DNA of 64,000 nucleotides, from contig OX439041.1 in assembly GCA_949317995.1 (NCBI GenBank), positions 45,431,269 to 45,495,268 of the forward strand. The letters run 5' to 3'. The stretch's first letter is position 1, and each line of letters starts with the position of its first letter. The notes under the pieces are model-generated. The model was not told the origin of the DNA. It saw only the letters and a list, made by a program, of their open reading frames with translations, and ran no database searches. Position numbers and translations under genes: made by a program. The stretch is from Acholoe squamosa (taxonomy: Eukaryota; Annelida; Polychaeta; Phyllodocida; Polynoidae). Of the stretch, positions 23,001-35,000 are shown piece by piece.

Positions 23001-26000
23001 TGTACTACCTGTAGTAACAAGGGGAGGATCTCCTTACAACTACACCACCAGGTGTACTTGACAATGCCACTCGTACATCATACAAGGTGTGGTTTACATG
23101 TGTTCTCTATATACGGCACATGGCTATTGTATTATTGACCAATGGGAGGCATCCCTGGCATATACTGCGGAGTCGGGGGCTGAAGGTGTTAGTCATAGTG
23201 CCGTTGGGGTCTAATGGCGGCCCCCAGCTGATAATGGCTATGTGAGCTATACTGTTCTACTGCATCTCCCTGTTAGATACACCTTGATTATGACATTTAC
23301 ATGTGAAAGCAATCAATCGTGATGATGCCGTGGACTGAGGACATAATTACTAACTCTACACGATCTTAGATGACAACTTCCTAAAGATATTGGTTAGATT
23401 GTGGCAATATAATACAGAGGTTGAGAGCAGTGATATATGAATTGCAAGAAAAGAAACAGATTGAATAGGATACATACAAGGGTCTACCAACTTAGAGGAT
23501 ACATATATAGTTGCTTTACACCGCTCTAATGGAAACTTTAAGCCTAAGGACCGACCCCGGGGGAGGCTGTGTGGGGTGGTGACGGTACTGGAGGATACCT
23601 GGCAGTACATCTGAGGTTCAGGATGGGGCAGGTACCTAGTACACACAACCTGGATCCCTCTCACCTGGCCATAGATCACCTGCACCGCCCGCACCACCAC
23701 CGTCCCCCGCTGCACCACCCTTACCATGGACCGAAGCAAAATGGATACGTCACCGTGGGGGCTGTTAGTGTAACTTGCTGTATTGTTTATTTGTTTATCT
23801 GATGAAGACATGTACCAGATTTTATGTTCCCTTTCTGATCTGAAATGAGCACAGGCGCATAGGCCAGCATACATTGGAAACATTACATCAATCGGGGGGG
23901 GGGGGGTCTTATTTCATAGGACTATACAGGCAAAACGCAATGTGTGCAATGAGAAACACCCGCAAATTCTGGCCTCTCTCAGTAGATTTTAGTGCACCAG
24001 AAATGCAGTGTTAAAGTACCAATAGGCTATGTTCTAATCAGTTCTGCCATGGATTAGAGAGTCGGAGAGGTAGCTCTATCAATTTTTGCGCTAAAAATGA
24101 CACTGTGATTCCCATCTTGAGCCGTGGGAAGTATAAAACAGCAGCATGTTAGGAAATGTTGATAACTTGGCAAAGTACAAAAAAGAAATGTATTTCGACA
24201 AATGTAGAAGATGCCAAAGATAGGAGGTTCAGATGCCAGTGTCCAGACCTCTACCTTGTGTGGATATCCAAGGCCAGCACCCAGTCATGGAAGATAGTAT
24301 AGACAGCTTAATACCTACTTTTTAACTTAGAATCGTGACAGGCAAGGAAAGCATAGGTAAACACGTGGGTCTGACGTTGGAATAATCCAGAAATAAGGGA
24401 ATTACCGTAATCTCCCGCGTATAAGACGCGCTGCACGTATAAGACGCACCCCAAACTCAGCACATGCATTTTTGTGTATAAGACGCACATTTTAATGCGT
24501 AAATTTGTAAGATTAGTACATTTCTATAGTAAAATTACCCCTCGTATAAGACGCACCCCCAATTTCAGTACATCCTATAAGACTCCCCAGCATTTTGTTT
24601 GGCGTAGAGGACGCGTCTTATACGCGGGAGATTACGGTAGATTCTATTTAGTACTATGTAATTGGGTCACCTGATTGTGGGGTTGAACAGGAGGTGTGAA
24701 TGTAGTAGCCAGTCAGGTGTGCCCTGCAGGTACTAGGTGGTCACCTTAGTCATTAAGATATTGGGTAATGTCCATTTGTCCTTCATGTCCATTTGCCTAC
24801 ACGATGCACCAATGCAATGCTGGCGGGTAATTCACTGGTGCTCCATAGTCATAGGCAGAGAGATCAGACCCTCAGAGGTTTATCTATTTTCAGAGGTTTA
24901 GAGACCCCTCAAATTTAGACTTATGTGCAGTTTTGTATTTTGAGAAATCCTTCCAAGTGTTCAAGGCCTTAAATTTTTAGAGGTTTGACAAACACCCAAC
25001 TGACACCTCTGCATAGGTGCATCTTGATACTCCTTTAGAGTGGACCATCCGACAGAATGAACATGATGCATGAATGCAGCCTTGGTAAGTTACTCACCAG
25101 GGCTGCATTGACGCATCATGTTGACAAAAAGACACAGTACATCAATGTACTATGTAGTCCTTCAGTAGCTAGTTGTGCTACAGGTGAGATGCAGTCTGTA
25201 GATAAGTGCTAACCACAGGTGTGTTTTAGGTAAGGTAGGTTGACAGCTTACCTGATAGCAACACCTGGGAAGTTATGGTTTACGTGTGAAATTAGGGATT
25301 GGTCATATATCTTCCAGGCTCGCCCTCTCCAGCCCGTCACACTACGGGCTGGCTTCAGACCTTATTCTGAGTGGTTCGCCGCCGCGGCGACGAAGCTCAC
25401 TCCCCAAGCAGATGCTTTACTTGTGGAGTTACCTCACCTCAGCTTGGGGAGTGAATACACATCCCAGATCAATCAGATTCTTATCTAGATCAAAAGGGGT
25501 AATAAAACAATAAAATGGAATACACATCCAGTGGGATATAGAGCTGACCCCAGGCTATTGAACTGAGTATCAATAGCCGCTGGCCGAGGCTGTATATCTT
25601 CTAAATCCTTTATCCCATTAGATGGGTACTTCCTATTGGCTGGAGTACCTACAATAGAAAATGGCACAAAAGCCATGGCTTGTAAAACAGATCCCAAATG
25701 TGACGTATACCTTGATTTTGAGAACCAATTTCACAAATGATTTTACCATATCCTGTAAGAATACTCTCAATACTCATGTCATTTCATTTTTGTGTTTTGC
25801 AGACTGAAGGATTCAGGCGGGAGATTGAGATTCCAACCAGACGGCGACCCACTCTTCTCGGAGACTACTCCAGTCATGCCACAGCATTGGATCGAGAAAA
25901 GTAAATAGAGCTCACTAAAGGCTTTATTCATATTACGAATTCTAATGGTGTACAGCAGCACCCTTTAAACATTGGGGCTATTTCGGTTTAGATGCCACCT

Positions 26001-29000
26001 TTCCTGGTTTATCAGAAATTGCTGGTTATTGGTATTTCTGTATTGAATTATGATAATTCCCTTGGAAAGAGCGTACAACATTATTAAAAAAAAAAAAAAA
26101 ATCTGGTTTTAATCGGCCAGCATGTGGCATCTGCAAATGTATTTACCTGCCACAATGTTCTAGATAGGTTACTGATCGAACTTGAGTTAAGTGTTCAAGA
26201 CAAATACACTTGTTTGTGTAAAGTTGTACCTAATTTAATTATCCAAGCCCAGCATGTTTGGCAATGTATAGCCCCTTGGTACTGGCTAGATTTAGGCACT
26301 GTGCTATTATGGGATTAAGCTGGTGTTATTCAGGTACCGGTTCCATTTTACTAGCCATCATCTGGCTCTGTTTCAAATTCTCTGACCTTCACCGTCCCTC
26401 CCTCCATACAGCCAGGCTTATGTTAAGCTGTCCTCTTGGCGACCCTAGCACTGGGTTCGGTTATCTAAGCCTACAATATATGGACCAATGACGAGGAATG
26501 ATATAAGCGGGTCGTGTACAAGTGGCCAGGTGATGACGCGTCGCGGGCTAAGTGCTCTAGGGTTGACCATGGCGGTTATATCACACTGTATGTGTAATGA
26601 GGCCAAGTTGGCCGACGCACAGCCAGAGATCAATATACCTCCACATACCCAGCTTCTAATCTCCCACCCACCCACTAGCTTGCCTCCTCCTGCAGCCTTG
26701 TTTGGTGCAGCTGCACTATTTATATGCCCAGAGTTAAGCCTTGTTATTAGAGATTAGGTAATTTTTCCATGTGACCAACTCTGTCCAGCACAGCCCTGCT
26801 AGACTAGTCATGATTTTATTGGGGGAAATAATAGAGGATTTCATGTAATATCCAACCTGGTGATTTGCACAGATTCATTGAGAAAATATTGATGGCAGGG
26901 GGGGGGGGGGGTTAGGGTACTTACCTGGTTGAGCAGTTTTTATGACATATCATAATTACGCAAATAACTGCAAAAGGCTAAAGAAGTATGCACCTATAGC
27001 CTTGGCATGATGCTTAAACGTTTCATATACATTTGGCAGAATTATACACCAATGCAGTGGTACTGTGTACTTAACTAAGCCTTTATTAGTGTATCATACA
27101 AAACTTTCTGTCCTAGATCAACCGATAGGCTTTACTTCACTTCCCAAGTGAATACCCATGAACAAAGTACCGTAATCTCCCGCGTATAAGACGCGTCTTA
27201 TATACGAGGTTTTAGTTCCTCCTGGATCCGCAAGGGGGACACCAAGAGCTTTATTTTGATATATTACACTCCCCCTAAGTCATATTATGACATAGATGAC
27301 TCAAGTGGTGTCTGGGAGGCCAGAGCTACATATAGCTTTTTAAATTTTGAAAATCCATTCAGTAGAAGAAAAGATATGAATATTTCATTCTTTTGGGCAT
27401 AATCCAAAACTCTAGGTGCGTCTTATACGCGCACTGCGTTTTATACGCGGGAGATTACGGTACATGGACCGACCAAGACGTATACAGTCAACCCTTACTT
27501 CCTCGGATATAGAAAATGCAAGGAAAAATGTCTCAGGGAGTAAATTATCTGAGGAATTAAGTCCAAATATAAAAGAAAATACTAGTAATAGAGACAGTTT
27601 CAAATCCTCTATCTGAGGTAATGAGGGATCTGAGGAATCAATGGGTAGAGGAAGTGAGGGCTGACTGTACCCCAAAATGAAGTACCTCCATATTCATGAA
27701 TGCCCCCCCCCCCAATATGCTGCCCGCCATTTAGACCTATCACACACTTCCAAGAATAATGAATGCTCCAAAATGGTACATTGAGTGAAAGCACCCTGCA
27801 GAGATAACCTCTTAAGTTCCCTGCCACCATTTTGGTTATCCTCCGGAGGTTATTTCTGTTCATGTAGTAGGTATCATTAACCACATATAAAAAATACCAC
27901 TTGTTTTGACCCACTACTTATGGTAGCAGGCTTTCTCGATTCAGGCATGCACAGGAGCAGCAGTACCTGTTTGCAGGGTACCCGGCGGCTCCTCCTGACC
28001 GCGAAGTGGTGGCGGCAGGATCCTACTTGAGTCGTGGGGGGCCAGTACCGCAGGCGGCGGCCACCCCACAGCAGCCGCAGCCACATCAACAGGTGCCCCC
28101 AAAACGACCCAAACTGGCCGTCGAAGCACGTCCAGAGTTAACACAACCTCTGCGTATTGACACCGCCAATCTGGACATCAAACGGGTAAGTTCTTATACT
28201 CAGTGAACCACTTCTGATTGATCTTTCACAAAGGATAGGAGACATCCCCGGAAGCGGTTTTCTCACTTGACGCTCCTCATAGACTCGCTTAGGAGGTGAA
28301 ATCAAGCAAACCAAACCAAATGTGTGCCAAAAATTCAGAACCTACCATAAAACCTTGCTATAGTAGTGTAGTTGTCGCGAATCATCCTTGATTAACATTC
28401 AATATCTATCGAGGTTCCTCATCGGTGACATCGAGAGCACCTCCATTACCTGACACCTGAGGGCGCTTGAGTTCAGTGCCGTGTCACCACATGGTCACTT
28501 GGCCCTCGACTCTGGTGTATATAAGGTCATTCTGAAGCCTTCCTCAGGGTCAGTCCAGTCGTGACGGACCATCCAGAGCGATGGTTAGTGACTGCCCGGC
28601 TATCATGTTATAGACATCTCTCTGCTGCTGCACAGAGGGAGTATATGTTATTGGTTTTCTTGTAGACACTAGGAGACTGTGCTATTCGACTAGTGTCAAA
28701 GTTATTTAGTGGTGAAACACCACTACTTGCAAAGTGTCATTGAGAGCGGCTGGTGCCTATGTGTTTGACAATAATTAAAGTTTTAACTGGAACCTGATTT
28801 AGTTGTTCTTCGTTGTCTATCTAAAGATTCGATTAGCATCAAGGTGTAGAACACTACAGTATGATAAGGCTCACCTCGCCTATAAGGTTCGCCCAGACTT
28901 CAGGTAGATTCTATAAGGCACAGTTAGGGCTTGTTCTCGTGTAAACGCCGTACCTTATATGCAAGGTTTTACAGCAGTGGTTTCACAAGTGTTTGAAGGA

Positions 29001-32000
29001 TACACATAGAAAATGCCCATTCACGAATATGCCCATTTCTATCTTTAGATAGACAACTTATCCAGTTATATATGCCGTTAAGAGTGAGAATCTAAAAACT
29101 TGATACATAATGTAATAAACTCTGCAGGAGCCAGTGTACAACCCTCAGGTGGAGGCAATCTCACCCACCGTGCCCGCTGAAGACAACAAACCAGAGTTGT
29201 CGTCAGCGCAGTCATCCAAGGAGGAGCTACTACAGTCCATCAACCGGGTTGACCGGGAAATTGGCAAAGTAGAAATGCAGATCTCCAAGCTGCACAAAAA
29301 ACAGGTGAGACAGTTGATTACTGTGTACTGCTAAGTTTTAAATGAGACGTATGGTAGTGATTTTCTTTGTGATGTCAGTAGGAAGTTATTTCTTGAATAA
29401 ATAGGATAATTAATTGCACTGTGTTGATCTCTCTATCCTCAATTAGGTAACAATGTATAAGTGTAATATTAAAATGATTTAATTCTACCATAACTGTCTC
29501 TTGCCATTACAGTCTGAGTTTCTAGCAGAGCAGGCTAAACCCCCAGAAGCGAAATCGGTGACAACGGATAAAATATCAACAGAGCCAAAAAATCAGAGTA
29601 TAGCACAAATAATTTACGCAGAAAATAGGGTAAGTATAAGTATGCGTTGCATTCATTTTCCATAACCTAATGATAACAGAAACACTTTAAATTTGTTATG
29701 ATTGTGAGTCTTGATACATTGTATTCATTCCGAGAAAGAAATATTGGTGAGGCAGACCTTTTTTTTTTTAGCAGAAGACTAATACGTATACATACATATC
29801 ACTGATTTACACGATTTTACAGTCTGTTTATCTCACTAACCTTACATTTTGATTTTCAGAAAAAGGCAGAATCGGCACACACAATATTATCCAAACTAGG
29901 AAATAAAGTAGACCTTGTAAGTATATCATTTTTATCATCTACAAAAACATCTTCGAAATGTAATGAAATATGTCATCGCCCTAAGGACATGATACCAGAA
30001 GGATAGGACTGTGATTTTGGAATAGGCTTCTCTTTTTAAGAAACCTACCAATACCCATCGAGTTTTACTTAAGGAGAATCATTTCAATATTGTAATGTTT
30101 TTCTTTTCTAGCCATTGTACAACCAACCATCAGACACTGCCGTCTACCATGAAAACAAAAGAAGGTGAGTACTGGTACTACCGAAATCTCGCGCGTATAA
30201 GGGGCACCCCGCGTAAAAGACGCACCTAGTTTTAGAATTTGGTCAGAAAAATACAAAATGTCATAACTTTTGTTCTACTAAATGAATTTTCAAAGTTATG
30301 TGCAGCTAGGACCCCCCCCCCCTCAAGTATCCCCTATGCTCTATTATGATATATGGGGGAGGGTAACATATCAAAAGAAAGGTCCTGATGTCCCCTTTGC
30401 AGATCCAGGGAAAAGCATTGTCCCCGTGTATAAGACATGCTTTATACATGGGAGATTATGGTGACAAGTTACAGCTTATTGCAGCATTACTGTATTGGTA
30501 AAGTAGCAGCTCGGTGCATAAGACATGCTTTTATACATGGGAGATTATGGTGACAAGTTACAGCTTATTGCAGCATTACTGTATTGGTAAAGTAGCAGCT
30601 CGGTGTATAAGACATGCTTTATACATGGGTGATTATGGTGACAAGTTACAGCTTATTGCAGCATTACTGTATTGGTAAAGTAGCAGCTCGGTGCATAAGA
30701 CATGCTTTTATACATGGGAGATTATGGTGACAAGTTACAGCTTATTGCAGCATTACTGTATTGGTAAAGTAGCAGCTCGGTGTATAAGACATGCTTTATA
30801 CATGGGTGATTATGGTGACAAGTTACAGCTTATTGCAGCATTACTGTATTGGTAAAGTAGCAGCTCGGTGTATAAGACATGCTTTTATACATGGGTGATT
30901 ATGGTGACAAGTTACAGCTTATTGCAGCATTACTGTATTGGTAAAGTAGCAGCTCGGTGCATAAGACATGTTTTTATACATGGGAGATTATGGTGACAAG
31001 TTACAGCTTATTGCAGCATTACTGTATTGGTAAAGTAGCAGCTCGGTGCATAAGACGTGCTTTTATACATGGGAGATTATGGTGACAAGTTACAGCTTAT
31101 TGCAGCATTACTGTATTGGTAAAGTAGCAGCTCGGTGTATAAGACATGCTTTTATACATGGGAGATTATGGTGACAAGTTACAGCTTATTGCAGCATTAC
31201 TGTATTGGTAAAGTAGCAGCTCGGTGTATAAGACATGCTTTTATACATGGGAGATTATGGTGACAAGTTACAGCTTATTGCAGCATTACTGTATTGGTAA
31301 AGTAGCAGCTCGGAAATCAAAACAAACAGATATATCCTCATATCTTAGACGCATATATTTTTACCTCATGTCTGTCATTAGCGCCATCACAGGTAGGATT
31401 GATTTCATGTACCACTGTAATTCAACATCTAGATAAATTTGAGCTTTACGAATTTGACGCCTGGCATCTTGTTTGCTTTCAGTTATATGACTTTCAAAAA
31501 GAGGTTATTACTACACTTTAAAAAGAAGCACCATTCTAGATTAATACGGGTAAGTACATTGTATAAAGTTGGTAATTATTAGATAAGAATATTAAGTAGA
31601 TTGTAGCAGATTAACGAAGATAAATGGCTACGGCTAGAAATCTTTGAGATATTATGGTAATGATCGTGAAAATAAAATATGACGTCAGATAATAGACCAA
31701 TGGTGGAATATATACATGTATCTAATCAAGTTGTTTGTATTTTTAAAGGTTAATTAGTAGGAATTGAAGAGGGGTATATTTTTGAAGTTGGAGAAATTCA
31801 TTTGATCCTCTATGTCTCTTTTAGGAGCGATACTTGACAGAGCGGTATGATCAATTAATGCAGGCCTGGTTAAAGCGGCTAGAACGTAGTGAGAACAATG
31901 CTAAAAGAAGGTAAGCTAGAGCTTATGGAAAACTATGTTCTTCTCTTCATCATAAAATTATTTTTTAATGCCATATACGATAAAATAATGCCATAGTAGG

Positions 32001-35000
32001 TATCTTTGAATATACAGAAAATGTCAATTGCCTGGACACTTTCAGTTGTTAAGAATTTCAATACTATGTGCTAGGTTGATAATGATTATTCCTATTATAA
32101 AACGAAAAAGTAAAAAGCATTTAGGAAATTTTCTTTTCTTACTAACTATAATCAGTTTTCTTCTGATGTATAGAGCCAAAGATGTAAGAACACGAGAATT
32201 CTTCGAAAAAGTCTTCCCTGAGTTGAAAAAGCAGCGTGAAGACCGAGAGCGAATACAAAGGTAACAACTGTCGCCGCTACTCAAATACTAAACTAACATT
32301 AACTGTAAGGAAAGGTAAAGTATGATGGTAAGGATTCAGTATGAACATTGACTCCACACAGAAGTATCTCAGTAGTCACTGTGGAAGGAGGTTACAGAGG
32401 GAGTTTCTAGCTAGCTATTTATTTGGTTATAGTATGGAGAAACATAAAGAGGTGGCCATTTAAACATGTGCCTCTCCATATGCACGCTCACCGTATACTT
32501 TCCACTCTTCGATTGCACATGCTCGGTTCCTCCCCCATAGTTCTAGTCTTAATTCTTTAGATTTTGAATCTCACAATTGTATATACCATGATTCTGTCGC
32601 CTATTAAATCAAAATTAGTAGTACTTGAGAATTTTAGACGACTATACCTAAATTTGGATGAGAGAAATCAGACAATCCATAGCCTTGGGCCTGTCAAAAT
32701 GCTAGAAGGCCCATTAATTTCGGTGGTGTGTTTTCAAAATTCAGTACCTTTGAATTTTATTTCGGTCATAACAATTTCTCATTTCTCAATTTTTTCTCAA
32801 GTTTATAGATTTTGCTCTTTTGGAATTTGCACAAATGAAAAGTATATGAAAATTGCACATAGATTCAAATGGTAGTTTTGATGAATTTCTCTCAAATTGA
32901 ATAATTTTGGCCTTATTGGATTTTGAGTACTGGAAAATAAAAAGAACCAACAGAACCCCCACATTGATCAGCTGTACGCCTTGTCGGCTGAAGCACATGC
33001 AATCTTTCGTACAAAAAGCGGGTTACGTGCATGAGCACGCTAGTTTGCGCCATCATGCACGTCCCACTCTGTCTCGACGGAATATGACCTGAGACCTTGA
33101 AACTGGTCCGTCCCCTATACAAAGGGAAGCATTGGTCTAAAAGCCGCTGAGCTGTCGCATGTGCTAATGTGTCGGGTTCTCTCCTATCACCACCGCCCTC
33201 TGCCCACCGCTGGCCGCACCACCTGCAGTCGGGCTGAGACTACTACCCCTGCGCACCATTCCAGGGTGGGAGCTAACAACCGAGTCGGAGGCTACGCCCG
33301 CAGTGAGGCTGAGTTGGAGCAGATCATGGATGGCCTCCATGAGCAGGAGGTAAGTAGAATCAGGGAGCGCAATGGACTTTTTGTTTATATCTGGTGTGCG
33401 GTTTTAGCAATGCAAAAAAATAGCTGTCATATAATCAGGAAAATAGCAGTCGTTATTACAGTGTAACTAGATTATCAAAATAGGGTAACTCGCCCCTGAC
33501 TCGACCACTAGGCCTTTTGGTACCTTAAGTGGACCATCTAGACTTATTTTAAGTAATTTCAAATAATTAATCAGGATTGTTGGTGTCTAGTGCAGGATAT
33601 TCATGTTGTAGTTAACCCTTTAAGGGCAGAGCAAAAATTGTTGCCCTGCCCATGGGGACGGCCTCCGAAAAAAGTATAGTTCCTAGAGGACGAGCCTATT
33701 TTCAATTCCTATACTAATCCTATATAATGGGCATCGACTATAGTCGACGCTAGGCCTGCCATGGTGTTCACTATAGTCGACGCTAGGCCTACCATGGTGA
33801 CGACTATAGTCGATGCTGGCCCTCAATGGGTTAATGGTGCAAAGTCAATTGGTAGTCATATGCTATCTGAAAGAAGTAAACCTAGGGTGATCGACTAGTG
33901 GTCGAGTCAGGGGCGAGTTACCCTATACACTGAATGTTTGACATTATGTCATGTTGAGCATGGTAGTGTCGATATGTAGATAATTATGAAGCTCATAAGT
34001 GCAGAAACTAAGATGAAGCACATCACCTTTTAAATTCTATTCATAAATAGCATCTGATACCAAAGGTGACATCTGCATGAATATATGCATCATTATTTGC
34101 TTGTTTCCCAGGAGGAGGAGAAGAAAATGCGGAGTTATGCAGTCATCCCGCCCATGCTACTAGATGCACGAGAACGGCAGATCCGCTTCAGTAACAACAA
34201 TGGGCGAATAGAGGACCCAATGACTGAATATAAGGAGCGACAAGTGTTTAATGTCTGGACGCAGGCCGAGAAGGACATGTTTAAAGAACGCTTTCTACAA
34301 CACCCCAAGAACTTTGGTTACATAGCTTCGTTTCTAGAACGAAAGGTAGGTAGTATGATGAGCCTTTTCTGAAAGTAATACTTACATTCGGTCAAGTATG
34401 AATTGATAGCAAAGCTTATGAAAAAAAGAAAGTTTGAAGGAATTGAAACGGGAGCATCATGAACCATGCACGGGCAGCAGCATGGTATTTAAATGTATGT
34501 GTTTGTTATTTCCCAGCAGACACGGCGACTAACCCACCGCGGACTGCATTCATGCTGAAACTTGTGTATTATGGCGTCTTGGTGCATAGACTATCATTTC
34601 TTTATCTTAACTTTCCAGAGTGTCCAAGAATGTGTGCAGTATTATTACCTCTCCAAAAAGAATGAAAATTATAAACAACTTCTACGGAAACAAAGTGTTA
34701 AGAAGCGGAAATTTCCGAAACATCCACGGGTTGGTACAACTAACAAATTTGAATTATCGATATCATTGAAATTATTGTTGAGACCGATATCTGGTTTCTG
34801 TAGATGTATATGGTTGTTATTACTAGTATCATGATACATCAGTGTGTCACCAGGAAAGGTGGTAGATGATTGTAGTGAATCAAAATCATCACATAGTACC
34901 GGGGTAGTGAATCATAATTATCACAAGTGTGTAAGAAAAGAGATTAAGTCCAGCCATCTGCATCAGTATAACTACCGTAATCTCCCGCGTATAAGGCGCA

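Noticed and set aside
30423-31310. Regular 88-89 bp repeats considered as a CRISPR-like array
   Set aside because: Whole units are near-identical with no unique spacers, and the context is an animal intron.
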